21,461 nt of DNA from a virus: positions 1-21,461 of IMG/VR virus record IMGVR_UViG_3300027759_000494; one strand, given 5' to 3'. Below, in pieces: positions 1-6,473 of this stretch. A model generated the notes under the pieces. The model was not told the DNA's origin. It worked only from the letters and a program-made list of their open reading frames with translations, and searched no databases. Within the stretch, counting starts at the first letter, position 1. Each line of letters begins with the position of its first letter. The position numbers and the translations under genes are program-made.

Positions 1-1
1 A

Positions 2-754
2 GAGGACGTTATCACCTTCATGGATCGTATCTGTGAAAATAAGATTCAACCTTTTATTGACAACTCCTATTCTGAACTTGCTCGATATACTCATGCCTAT
101 CAGCAAAAAATGATGATGAAGCGTGAAGGTCTGTCTGATAAAGGTATCTGGACAGCCAAGAAACGCTACATTCTAAGAGTGCATAACAATGAAGGTGTGC
201 AGTATGCTGAACCACAACTGAAGGTCATGGGCCTTGAGATGATCAAGTCCTCTACACCAGCCGCCTGTAAAGAGAAACTGTGGGATGCAATCGATATCGT
301 CTTTAACAAAGGTGAAGATGATGTTATTCAATTCATCGAAGAGTTTCGTCAAGAGTTCAAGTCTAAGAATCCGGCAGACATTGCATTCCCTCGTGGCGTC
401 AATGGTCTATCTAAGTTCTCAGACAAGGCAAACATCTTCGGTAAAGGTTGCCCGATCCATGTTCGTGGTTCACTGATCTATAATGATCTGGTCAAGCGCA
501 ACAAACTACAGAAGAAGTATGAACTCATCAAAGAAGGTGAGAAGATTAAGTTCATCTATCTTAAAGAACCAAATACAATCCAGTCAAACATCATCGCATT
601 TCCTAATGTGATACCACCTGAACTCAATCTGCACAAATACATCGACTTCGATATGCAGTATGAAAAGTCTTTTGTTGAACCATTGAAGATCGTATTGGAT
701 AGCATCGGTTGGAAGACGGAACATGTGAGTAGCCTAACCGACTTCTTTGCATAA
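2..754 (+). CDS. 43: DNA polymerase gp43, family B, C-terminal part (5' truncated)
   Basis: This is the C-terminal ~250 residues of the phage replicative DNA polymerase. The frame is open from the left edge, so the gene starts outside the window. It reads like the thumb region of T4 gp43: a KKRY stretch, then YAEPQLKVMGLE, then KSSTP, and later a CPIHVRG segment matching T4 CPFHIRG. The last residues, SLTDFFA, match the extreme C-terminus of T4 gp43 (SLFDMFDF), which binds the sliding clamp gp45, so clamp binding is probably kept. The exonuclease domain and most of the polymerase domain lie outside. It heads a T4-like replication cluster that continues with uvsX and gene 41. CATAAATA overlaps the stop codon but lies too close to the next start to serve it as a late promoter. 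Confidence 0.95.
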   Translation, partial: EDVITFMDRICENKIQPFIDNSYSELARYTHAYQQKMMMKREGLSDKGIWTAKKRYILRVHNNEGVQYAEPQLKVMGLEMIKSSTPAACKEKLWDAIDIVFNKGEDDVIQFIEEFRQEFKSKNPADIAFPRGVNGLSKFSDKANIFGKGCPIHVRGSLIYNDLVKRNKLQKKYELIKEGEKIKFIYLKEPNTIQSNIIAFPNVIPPELNLHKYIDFDMQYEKSFVEPLKIVLDSIGWKTEHVSSLTDFFA

Positions 755-764
755 ATAGGTAATC

Positions 765-1652
765 ATGAACATCTTAGTTTTTATAACCGGAATATCAATC
801 TCGGTAGTTGCGGCCTATTACTCTATCATAGGCTTGACAACCATCTTTGCCGGAGCCTTCTGGGCAGTTGTTATCATGGGTTCTGTCCTAGAAGTAGGCA
901 AACTTGTAGCCGTCTCATGGCTATATAACAACTGGCGCCATGTTCCATTCTTAATCAAATCGTATCTCATGCTCGCCATTCTCATTCTCATGCTTATCAC
1001 AAGTATGGGAATCTTTGGCTTTCTATCTAAGGCCCATATCGAACAGAACCTCGCCATGAACACTGGCGTGACTGAACAGATTGAGATTATAAATAACGAT
1101 ATAAAGTCAGTAGAAGGTTCTATTGCCGATCTAAACAAACAAGTTGCACAGATTGATGCGGCCATTGAAAAGATGACCGAGAAGAATCGTGCTGAGAACT
1201 CTCTGAAGGCGGCTGAACAACAGCGCAAGACGAGAGGTGATCTTATCAAACGTAAGAATGATGAGGTCAAAAAGCTGAGTGAACTAAAGACACAGAAGAT
1301 AAAGTATGAGTCTGAGTTCAAGAAGGTTGAAGCAGAGATTGGTCCTATCAAGTATGTTGCAGAACTTTTTTATGGCGGTTCTGACAGAGACATAGTTGAC
1401 AAAGCCATCCGATCTGTTATAATACTACTTATATTTGTATTTGATCCTTTGGCAATCTTGTTACTCTTGGCGTTCAATATATCGAACAGGCGAGATGATA
1501 TTCCAGAGTTTCTTGATTTGAGCGAAGTAAAGGATGTTCAACGTGATGAGCCAAGAAAAAGCCGAAAGACCGTGGGGAGCATGGGAAGTAATCGAAAAAG
1601 GAAAAGGTTACAAGATAAAGAAGTTGGTGATTCAACCTTACCAATCAATTAG
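765..1652 (+). CDS. Membrane protein with central coiled coil, unknown function
   Basis: Predicted inner-membrane protein of 295 residues that I cannot assign to a function. Three hydrophobic helices lie at about residues 5-25, 28-50 and 65-88. A long charged coiled-coil region spans about 100-195 and is rich in E, K, Q and A. A fourth hydrophobic helix lies at about 214-238, followed by a basic tail. The plan of N-terminal helices, soluble coil and C-terminal helix recalls DUF4407-type membrane proteins, but I could not test this. The start has a modest ribosome site (AGGT five bases upstream). Its last ~35 codons overlap the start of the cupin gene in another frame, and the tail there (KSRKTVGSMGSNRKRKR) looks like by-product sequence rather than a conserved domain. 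It sits between the polymerase and uvsX. Confidence 0.8.
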   Translation: MNILVFITGISISVVAAYYSIIGLTTIFAGAFWAVVIMGSVLEVGKLVAVSWLYNNWRHVPFLIKSYLMLAILILMLITSMGIFGFLSKAHIEQNLAMNTGVTEQIEIINNDIKSVEGSIADLNKQVAQIDAAIEKMTEKNRAENSLKAAEQQRKTRGDLIKRKNDEVKKLSELKTQKIKYESEFKKVEAEIGPIKYVAELFYGGSDRDIVDKAIRSVIILLIFVFDPLAILLLLAFNISNRRDDIPEFLDLSEVKDVQRDEPRKSRKTVGSMGSNRKRKRLQDKEVGDSTLPIN

Positions 1653-1890
1653 TCTACAGTATCATAACCACAGATCAGAAGCATGGTCCATCGTAGAAGG
1701 TTTTGGAGAAGTCATATTAGGTGATAAAGTGTTTAGGGTTTCAGCAGGTGATTCCTTTGTGGTGCCTAAGAAAGCAACACATAAAATAACCGCAATATCA
1801 AAAACACCACTCATAGCAATAGAAGTCCAGTTAGGTGAGATTACCGAAGAGGGCGACATTGTAAGATTAGGTATAGGAGAACTAAAATGA
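1546..1890 (+). CDS. Cupin, mannose-6-phosphate isomerase type II-like
   Basis: Small single-domain cupin of 114 residues resembling the C-terminal domain of bifunctional mannose-1-phosphate guanylyltransferase/mannose-6-phosphate isomerase. Family hallmarks are RPWGAWEV (8-15), LQYHNHRSEAW (37-47) with likely metal ligands H40, H42 and E45, and a further His at 79 near the second cupin motif. An active sugar-phosphate isomerase normally belongs to a longer protein, so this may be a sugar-binding or regulatory stand-alone cupin. I chose ATG 1546 over ATG 1534 because an AGGA lies 11 bases upstream and the RPWG start fits the family. It overlaps the upstream membrane-protein gene by 107 bases, and its stop overlaps the uvsX start in an ATGA, suggesting translational coupling. 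Confidence 0.8.
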   Translation: MSQEKAERPWGAWEVIEKGKGYKIKKLVIQPYQSISLQYHNHRSEAWSIVEGFGEVILGDKVFRVSAGDSFVVPKKATHKITAISKTPLIAIEVQLGEITEEGDIVRLGIGELK

Positions 1891-2957
1891 ATGAACTATT
1901 TAAAAGTCTAATGAAAGAAACTGGCAATGAGTATGCGGGCATTGCTGATGATGGTATTGAAGCAGGAGATGTTACAGGTTTCATCGGAACAGGTAGCTAT
2001 GCTTTCAATGCCTTGCTCTCAGGTTCAATCTATGGTGGATTACCTGGAAACAAGGTCACCGCTCTAGCAGGTGAACCATCAACTGGTAAGACATTCTATG
2101 CACTTAATATCTGTCGCCAGTTCTTGAATGAAAATCCAAAAGGATTTATCTTCTACTTCGAGTCTGAATCCGCTATCTCGAAAGAGATGTTGACAGACCG
2201 AGGAATCGATACTAAGCGACTTGCTATCATGCCAGTTGCAACTATCCAAGAGTTCCGAACTCAAGCTGTTAAAATCCTAGACAAGTATCTTGAACAGAAG
2301 GGTGATAAATTGCCTATGATGTTCATTCTCGATTCACTAGGTAACCTCTCAACAGAAAAAGAAATGACTGATATTGCGGATGGCAAAGACACCCGTGATA
2401 TGACTCGTTCACAGTTGATTCGTGGTGCCTTCCGTGTTCTTACACTGAAGCTTGGTAAGGCTAATGTGCCTTTGATTGTTACCAACCATGTTTATGATGT
2501 GATTGGTTCTTATGTTCCAACCAAGAAGATGGGTGGTGGTTCCGGTCTTGAATATGCCGCATCCACAATCATCTATCTTTCGAAGAAGAAAGACAAGGCT
2601 CTTGATGATGATGACGGTCGCACAGGTGCTGTGATTACCGCACACACTAAGAAGGCCCGTCTAACCGTCGAAGATAAGAAGGTTGAAACTTGGTTGAACT
2701 ATGCTAGTGGTCTTGACCAGTATTATGGTTTGCTCGGTCTCGCAGAGCAGTTCGGTATTGCTAAGAAGGTTTCTACTCGTTATGAGTTTCCTGACGGTAG
2801 CAAGGGCTTTGAGAAAGATATCAAGAAGAACCCTGAGAAGTATTTCACTGAAGAAGTTCTTGCGGCCATCGATGCTGGTTGTAAGATCGAGTTTCTCTAC
2901 GGTGGTGCACCTGAGACGGAAGATGATGATGAGGTTGAATCGGAGATCGCAGCATGA
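1887..2957 (+). CDS. uvsX: UvsX, RecA-like recombinase
   Basis: Phage strand-exchange recombinase of 356 residues, close to T4 UvsX (391). It coats single-stranded DNA, drives homologous pairing in recombination-dependent replication, and repairs breaks. Walker A is GEPSTGKT (62-69). Walker B is MMFILDS (144-150), followed by the LGNLS segment that starts the DNA-binding loop region. The G-rich KKMGGGSGLEYAAS segment fits the second loop of RecA-type proteins. The C-terminus is acidic (EDDDEVESE), as in T4 UvsX. Start and stop are both coupled to the neighbours by ATGA overlaps, so this is one tightly packed transcript. Its position between the polymerase and the gp41 helicase is the standard T4-type order. 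Confidence 0.95.
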   Translation: MNELFKSLMKETGNEYAGIADDGIEAGDVTGFIGTGSYAFNALLSGSIYGGLPGNKVTALAGEPSTGKTFYALNICRQFLNENPKGFIFYFESESAISKEMLTDRGIDTKRLAIMPVATIQEFRTQAVKILDKYLEQKGDKLPMMFILDSLGNLSTEKEMTDIADGKDTRDMTRSQLIRGAFRVLTLKLGKANVPLIVTNHVYDVIGSYVPTKKMGGGSGLEYAASTIIYLSKKKDKALDDDDGRTGAVITAHTKKARLTVEDKKVETWLNYASGLDQYYGLLGLAEQFGIAKKVSTRYEFPDGSKGFEKDIKKNPEKYFTEEVLAAIDAGCKIEFLYGGAPETEDDDEVESEIAA

Positions 2958-3328
2958 TTGAGATCGGCAAAGACTATAAATTCAGAGATGATATGATCAA
3001 GTCTGATTCTAATGATACGGTGCCCATTGAAATCTTGACACCGCCCTATAATGGTGTTATACTAAGATTTACTAAGGTATCAGTAAAGGAACTGGAAAAC
3101 GGTACAGCAGTTCTCCAGTTCGAATATGATTTATTTGATGCGGGTGAACATACTGAAACCAAACTTCGAAGTGAAGAACGTTTTCATCGACACCTTAGCG
3201 TATTATTGAATCACTTGATTTTAGAATCCGTAGAAGGAAATGATGATGCAGATCGAGAAGACTATTCTGAAGAATATTATGAAGAACGAACCGTTCATGC
3301 GGAAAGTTCTGCCGTTTCTAAAGGATGA
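2954..3328 (+). CDS. Conserved-type small protein between uvsX and gene 41
   Basis: Acidic protein of 124 residues with no motif I recognise. The N-terminal two thirds looks like a compact beta-rich domain (VPIEILTPPYNGVILRF, then FEYDLF). The last ~40 residues are very acidic, with DADREDYSEEYYEE. T4 has gp40, a head-vertex assembly helper of similar size, at the same place between uvsX and 41. I can support only the shared position, not homology. The start overlaps the uvsX stop (ATGA). The final 83 bases overlap the start of the helicase gene in another frame, so part of the acidic tail is also helicase coding sequence. Confidence 0.7.
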   Translation: MIEIGKDYKFRDDMIKSDSNDTVPIEILTPPYNGVILRFTKVSVKELENGTAVLQFEYDLFDAGEHTETKLRSEERFHRHLSVLLNHLILESVEGNDDADREDYSEEYYEERTVHAESSAVSKG

Positions 3329-4628
3329 GTATTTCACGGTCGAAGAGGATAGAACCCTCTTCAAGGAGATGCGTAGCTTCATTCTGAAGTATAACAGCCT
3401 TCCAACCGTTGATGCTTTGTCGATTGAGATTGATAGCCTTCGCACACTGAAGGAAGATCAAGTTAAATCAATTCAACAAGTCATCAAAGAGTTGGATGCT
3501 GATAAGGTCGATACTAACATTGATTGGCTCTCGGAATCAACCGAGAAGTTCTGTCAAGAGAAGGCGATCTATAACGCAATCCTGACCTCTATTGATATCA
3601 TGAACAATAAGAATAGCCCCCTTTCGAAGGGGGCTATTCCACAACTCCTATCAGATGCGCTCGGCGTATCTTTTGATCCTAATGTAGGTCATGATTATCT
3701 CGAATCTTTCGATGATCGGTTTGAATACTATCATCGAACTCAAGAGAAGATTCCTTTCGACCTAGACTTCTTCAATAAAATCACCAAGAATGGTCTACCA
3801 AAGAAAACACTGAACATAGCCTTGGCTGGTACAGGTGTTGGTAAGTCACTATTCATGTGTCATGTGGCCGCCTCATGCCTCACTCAAGGTCGTAACGTCC
3901 TCTATATCACACTCGAACTTGCTGAAGAAGAGGTGGCTAAGCGTATCGATGCTAACTTGATGAACATCACATTTGAAGATTTGATGGCTCTTCCAAAGGA
4001 CATGTATAAGAAGAAAGCGGAAAATCTTATCTCTAAGACAAATGGTAAACTGATTGTCAAAGAATATCCTACGGCTGGTGCATCAACAATTCATTTCAAG
4101 GCTTTGTTGAATGAACTGAACCTGAAGAAGTCATTCAAGCCAGATATCATCTTTATCGATTATCTGAACATCTGCATGTCAGCAAGAGTGAAGCCAGGTG
4201 GCTCCGTCAATTCATACACTTATATCAAATCTATCGCGGAAGAACTTCGTGGTTTGGCTGTAGAGTATGAAGTGCCAGTCGTTTCGGCTACACAGACAAC
4301 CAGAAGCGGCTATTCTAACTCTGATGTTGATCTAACCGATACTTCAGAGTCGTTTGGTTTGCCTGCAACAGCCGACTTTATGTTTGCCTTGATCTCTACT
4401 GAGGCTTTGCAAGATTTGAACCAGATCATGGTCAAGCAGTTGAAGAACCGATATAATGACCCTACAACCAATAGAAAGTTTGTGGTGGGTATTGACAGGG
4501 CGAAGATGAAGTTGTATGATGTAGAACAGTCAGCACAGGACGATCTTTCGGATTCTGGGCAGACACAACACATCACATCGAATAACCGTTTTGATGGTAA
4601 AGACAAATTTAAAAAGTTGAAGGTGTAA
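3246..4628 (+). CDS. 41: gp41-like replicative DNA helicase (DnaB type)
   Basis: Replicative 5'-3' helicase of 460 residues that forms a hexamer on the lagging strand and works with primase. It aligns along its length with T4 gp41. Examples are the N-terminal FLKDEYF block (T4 MDSEYF), VGHDYLESFDDRFEYY (T4 VGHDWMDDYEARWLSY), Walker A AGTGVGKS (194-201), the ITLELAEEEVAKRIDAN block, Walker B IIFIDY (301-306), and ESFGLPATADFMFALI near the C-terminus. Three ATGs stand in a row at 3240, 3243 and 3246. I chose the third because AAGGA ends seven bases before it, against one base for the first. The gene overlaps its upstream neighbour by 83 bases. A perfect 13-bp inverted repeat lies inside, at about residues 122-132. 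Confidence 0.95.
   Translation: MQIEKTILKNIMKNEPFMRKVLPFLKDEYFTVEEDRTLFKEMRSFILKYNSLPTVDALSIEIDSLRTLKEDQVKSIQQVIKELDADKVDTNIDWLSESTEKFCQEKAIYNAILTSIDIMNNKNSPLSKGAIPQLLSDALGVSFDPNVGHDYLESFDDRFEYYHRTQEKIPFDLDFFNKITKNGLPKKTLNIALAGTGVGKSLFMCHVAASCLTQGRNVLYITLELAEEEVAKRIDANLMNITFEDLMALPKDMYKKKAENLISKTNGKLIVKEYPTAGASTIHFKALLNELNLKKSFKPDIIFIDYLNICMSARVKPGGSVNSYTYIKSIAEELRGLAVEYEVPVVSATQTTRSGYSNSDVDLTDTSESFGLPATADFMFALISTEALQDLNQIMVKQLKNRYNDPTTNRKFVVGIDRAKMKLYDVEQSAQDDLSDSGQTQHITSNNRFDGKDKFKKLKV
3611..3639 (+). repeat. Perfect 13-bp inverted repeat inside gene 41
   Basis: Arms 3611-3623 and 3627-3639 are perfect reverse complements (GAATAGCCCCCTT and its complement) around a three-base loop TCG. The core, with CCCCC and GGGGG, would make a very stable RNA hairpin. 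It encodes the linker between the N-terminal and ATPase domains of the helicase. No T-run follows on either strand, so it is not a normal intrinsic terminator. Confidence 0.85.
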
Positions 4629-4629
4629 A

Positions 4630-4866
4630 ATGAGCATGTATGATATTGTGGTTATGCAAGACGATGGTGATTTCCTGTGGGGTGTGGTCGAGAACACGAC
4701 CAGTCAGGTCATCGATACATTCTTCTTCCAAGATGATGCTGAAGCCTTCAAGAGTTGCCTAGACAAAGGTGCAGGTTTCAACGGGTTCACACCAGCCTTC
4801 ATACTGGTAAAAGCCAATGTTTTCAGTAACGTAAATGATTCATTCACTCAGCACTTCTATGCATAG
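4630..4866 (+). CDS. Small hypothetical protein
   Basis: 78 residues with no recognised motif. It looks like a small alpha/beta protein: two early strands (YDIVVMQDD, FLWGVVEN), a short helix around DDAEAFKSCLD, and a closing strand PAFILVKANVF. The start lies one base after the gp41 stop, with GAAGGTG a suitable distance upstream inside the end of that gene, so it is probably the last gene of the replication transcript. It is followed by an 84-base gap carrying a new promoter. Function unknown. Confidence 0.7.
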   Translation: MSMYDIVVMQDDGDFLWGVVENTTSQVIDTFFFQDDAEAFKSCLDKGAGFNGFTPAFILVKANVFSNVNDSFTQHFYA

Positions 4867-4895
4867 GATGCATAACTGATATGTTAAAATAATGG

Positions 4896-4923
4896 TTGCA
4901 TCTCCCTCCATACCTGCTATTAT
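4896..4923 (+). promoter_or_regulatory. Sigma70-like promoter before the small-gene cluster
   Basis: TTGCAT (4896-4901) and TATTAT (4918-4923) are separated by 16 bases. The predicted start lies about 20 bases upstream of the ATG at 4951. Both boxes deviate from consensus. An imperfect inverted repeat (GATGCATAAC and GTTGCATC) lies just upstream and overlaps the -35 box. It could be a weak terminator for the previous genes or a regulatory structure. Confidence 0.45.
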
Positions 4924-4950
4924 GTATACATGATGATTGAGGAGAGATTG

Positions 4951-5088
4951 ATGCGTTCGAGTAAAATTAAATGGGCTGAACCTTGGTTCGTTATCACCCT
5001 TTCAGAGGTTGGTAAAGAACCAGAAGTTGTCTTTACTGGCAACCTAGAGTATGCACTCGAACTCGCTAAAGAATGGGAGACCAAATAA
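4951..5088 (+). CDS. Short hypothetical protein, 45 residues
   Basis: An ORF of 45 codons with a strong GGAGAG ribosome site 6-11 bases before its ATG. The product starts MRSSKIKWAEPWFVITL and has a plausible two-strand plus helix pattern (FVITLSEVG, EVVFTGN, LEYALELAKEWE). The stop overlaps the next start as TAATG, a coupling repeated at the following junctions, which supports it as a real gene. No function can be assigned. Confidence 0.65.
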   Translation: MRSSKIKWAEPWFVITLSEVGKEPEVVFTGNLEYALELAKEWETK

Positions 5089-5303
5089 TGACCGATGAAC
5101 TGATTGCACTGAAACCCTACCACTTGCTCGAAACCCTGTCACGGGCCGTATACCGTAAAGATCAAAACTATAGTTATGCGGCTGGTGTCATGGAGTCGGT
5201 GCTGACCAATATGCTCGAAGATTTACAGCGCACCAATCCTGAGTATGCTGAGATGTATAAGAAGCGGTTGATCAATGCCGTAACCAAGTATTATGAGGTG
5301 TAA
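5088..5303 (+). CDS. Small hypothetical helical protein
   Basis: 71 residues starting MTDELIALKPYHLL, mostly predicted helix with no known motif. I placed the start at ATG 5088 rather than the in-frame ATG at 5073. GGGAGA lies seven bases before 5088, and the codon overlaps the preceding stop as TAATG, whereas 5073 would overlap the upstream gene by 16 bases. Part of the same small-gene operon. Function unknown. Confidence 0.7.
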   Translation: MTDELIALKPYHLLETLSRAVYRKDQNYSYAAGVMESVLTNMLEDLQRTNPEYAEMYKKRLINAVTKYYEV

Positions 5304-5304
5304 C

Positions 5305-5613
5305 ATGGTTAAAATCGTATACAATTCTTGCTACGGCGGTTTCAGTTTGTCTGATGCGGCTGTTGCTCGATATAGAGAACTGAGAAAACTGAATAGTCTA
5401 GATGATATTGATATCGGATCTAGAGGTCGAGATATTCCGCGCAATGATGTTTGTCTCGCTAAAGTTGTCGAAGAACTCGGTCGAGAAGCTGATGGTGATT
5501 GTGCTAAGTTAGAAATCTATGAGATTGCTGCTGGCACTAAGTATTATCTTGATGAATATGATGGCATGGAACATATCATCGAGTTTGACGATTTCTTGTG
5601 GGAGACTGCATAA
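5305..5613 (+). CDS. Conserved-type phage protein with CYGGFSLSD N-terminus
   Basis: 102 residues beginning MVKIVYNSCYGGFSLSDAA. A start of this shape (beta strand, CYGGF, then a helix beginning SDAA) occurs in many small uncharacterised proteins of T4-like and other large phages. The rest is a charged helical middle with a conserved-looking RDIPRND turn, then KLEIYEIAAGTKYYLDEYDG and an acidic C-terminus. I chose ATG 5305 over the in-frame ATG 5293 because GAGGTG lies four bases upstream and 5293 sits inside the previous gene. Function unknown. Confidence 0.75.
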   Translation: MVKIVYNSCYGGFSLSDAAVARYRELRKLNSLDDIDIGSRGRDIPRNDVCLAKVVEELGREADGDCAKLEIYEIAAGTKYYLDEYDGMEHIIEFDDFLWETA

Positions 5614-5747
5614 TGTCCGCTGAAACTCTTGATACGATTGCCGCTTTGCGTGAGGTTGGCGGCTTCTTGATTGTGTTTGTAATGCCTTACGCGGTTTCGT
5701 TTTGGGTATTTAATAAGATGTTCAGCACTGAACGTTCAAGCTGGTAA
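5613..5747 (+). CDS. Tiny membrane protein, 44 residues
   Basis: An ORF starting on the TAATG overlap with the upstream stop. The product (MSAETLDTIAALREVGG, then FLIVFVMPYAVSFWVF) has one strongly hydrophobic helix at about residues 18-34 and a short polar tail. It ends 15 bases before the first tRNA gene. It is too short for family assignment, but the coupling and the clean membrane helix support it being real. Holin-like roles are possible but not shown. Confidence 0.6.
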   Translation: MSAETLDTIAALREVGGFLIVFVMPYAVSFWVFNKMFSTERSSW

Positions 5748-5761
5748 CATATATACTAAAC

Positions 5762-5838
5762 GGTCTCTTAGTTCAGCTGGATAGAACAACGGATTTCTAC
5801 TCCGTATGTCGGGGGTTCGAATCCCTCAGAGATCGCCA
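5762..5838 (+). tRNA. tRNA-Arg (TCT)
   Basis: Complete cloverleaf: acceptor GGTCTCT with AGAGATC, D arm GTTC/GAAC, anticodon arm ACGGA-TTTCTAC-TCCGT with anticodon TCT (codons AGA/AGG), T arm closed by GGGGG/CCCTC around TTCGAAT, discriminator G and an encoded CCA. First gene of the tRNA array. Confidence 0.95.
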
Positions 5839-5843
5839 AATTC

Positions 5844-5921
5844 GCCCGTGTAGGCCAACAGGTTAGAGTCATGCGACTTAAAATCGCAACAGTGTCGGTT
5901 CGACCCCGACCACGGGCACCA
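5844..5921 (+). tRNA. tRNA-Leu (TAA) with short variable loop
   Basis: Acceptor GCCCGTG/CACGGGC, anticodon arm TGCGA-CTTAAAA-TCGCA with anticodon TAA, T arm GTCGG-TTCGACC-CCGAC, discriminator A, CCA encoded. The variable region is only ACAGT, five bases, whereas bacterial tRNA-Leu normally has a long class II arm. The D arm closes with only three pairs. By anticodon it is Leu, but its shape is class I. Confidence 0.9.
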
Positions 5922-5926
5922 ATAAC

Positions 5927-6001
5927 GGGGGAGTAGCTTAAAGGTGAAGCTGACCGCTCATAACGGTCCTAGTGTAGGTTCGAGTCCTACCTTCCCCACC
6001 A
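5927..6001 (+). tRNA. tRNA-Met or tRNA-Ile2 (CAT)
   Basis: Acceptor GGGGGAG/CTTCCCC, D arm GCTT/AAGC, anticodon arm GACCG-CTCATAA-CGGTC, T arm GTAGG-TTCGAGT-CCTAC, discriminator A, CCA encoded. G1-C72 pairing rules out the initiator type. The sequence alone does not separate elongator Met from the lysidine-modified Ile that reads AUA. Several phages, including T4, carry the Ile type. Confidence 0.9.
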
Positions 6002-6016
6002 CTTTGGAGATAGACG

Positions 6017-6232
6017 ATGAAGAAGAAAGCGCATATACAGAACGACGATAATGTCCTCATTATCAAACAAGATACAGAATATGAAGAGGTTAAGGTTGAA
6101 TTTATAGGTGGAGTGTGGCTTAGCCAGATGAATGGATTCAGCACCGATCCTCTTAGTGAGATTAGCCTATCTCCGAACCAAGCTAGAGAACTTTTTCGCA
6201 TTTTAGGTCAAAAATATTTAGTTAGAGGTTGA
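6017..6232 (+). CDS. Small hypothetical protein inside the tRNA array
   Basis: 71 residues (MKKKAHIQNDDNVLIIK...), with strands around VLIIK, EVKVEFIGGVWLSQ and EISLSPNQ, then an amphipathic helix (QARELFRILGQKYL). The SPNQARELF pattern recalls small helix-capping motifs in phage accessory proteins but does not give a function. A TTGGAGA ribosome site precedes the ATG. It lies between tRNA-Met/Ile and a consensus promoter whose -35 box overlaps its stop codon. Confidence 0.65.
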   Translation: MKKKAHIQNDDNVLIIKQDTEYEEVKVEFIGGVWLSQMNGFSTDPLSEISLSPNQARELFRILGQKYLVRG

Positions 6233-6257
6233 CATTCTAATATAAATAGACTATAAT
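6229..6257 (+). promoter_or_regulatory. Consensus sigma70 promoter of the tRNA array
   Basis: TTGACA (6229-6234) and TATAAT (6252-6257) have the ideal 17-base spacing, so all 12 box positions match consensus. The predicted start is near 6264. A T4-type late box TATAAATA (6241-6248) lies inside the spacer, so the array could be read both early by host polymerase and late by the modified enzyme. Confidence 0.85.
6241..6248 (+). promoter_or_regulatory. T4-type late promoter box, nested in the early promoter
   Basis: Exact TATAAATA, the sequence recognised in T4 by polymerase carrying gp55, lying in the spacer of the sigma70 promoter. Predicted late start about 6254. It may be chance in an AT-rich spacer, but three other exact matches in the window sit upstream of transcription units. 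Confidence 0.45.
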
Positions 6258-6274
6258 GACCATACTAAGAAATT

Positions 6275-6286
6275 CGCTCTTTGACA
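6275..6286 (+). promoter_or_regulatory. boxA-like antitermination site
   Basis: CGCTCTTTGACA, followed by ATTTAGG, matches the rRNA-leader boxA (E. coli TGCTCTTTAACA), which binds NusB-S10 and protects untranslated operons from Rho. It begins about 11 bases after the predicted start. A CAAC-GAAA-GTTG hairpin (6299-6310) follows, with a GNRA-type loop. Confidence 0.6.
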
Positions 6287-6298
6287 ATTTAGGAAGAT

Positions 6299-6457
6299 CA
6301 ACGAAAGTTGTTTCTTCACAGACACTACACAGGGTAGCGTGTATGGACGCATACACTAGTCGAGCTGGAAGGGCCATCTCCCAGTTCTAAGATAACCTGA
6401 CCAATGGCTAAGGACGGCCGCAACCGACTCCGAAATTTGGTTCTATTTGTAGTGTCT
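6299..6457 (+). ncRNA. Candidate structured RNA leading the tRNA array
   Basis: A gene-free stretch between the consensus promoter and tRNA-Asn with several self-complementary elements. There is a GNRA hairpin (6299-6310). A 10-bp closing stem pairs 6320-6329 with 6448-6457, both perfect. Inside it, a perfect 7-bp hairpin GTGTATG-GACG-CATACAC lies at 6339-6356, and a 7-bp hairpin with one G-U pair joins 6362-6368 and 6381-6387. A TGTCT/AGACA hairpin just downstream competes with the closing stem. Bases 6423-6430 are complementary to 6477-6484 in the 5' part of tRNA-Asn, so an alternative fold could mask that tRNA. I do not recognise a known RNA family. T4 also has small stable RNAs of unknown role inside its tRNA cluster. 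Confidence 0.5.
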
Positions 6458-6473
6458 TTGTAGAGACAATTAT

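Noticed and set aside
750-757. CATAAATA as late promoter of the 765 gene
   Set aside because: It overlaps the polymerase stop and lies eight bases before the start codon, so the transcript would begin at or inside the start codon.
818-1351. 177-codon minus-strand ORF
   Set aside because: It lies opposite the membrane/coiled-coil gene, has serine/phenylalanine-rich antisense composition, and has no ribosome site or neighbours on that strand.
3611-3639. Gene 41 hairpin as an intrinsic terminator
   Set aside because: No T-run on either side, and it lies inside an essential gene. Kept only as an unexplained repeat.
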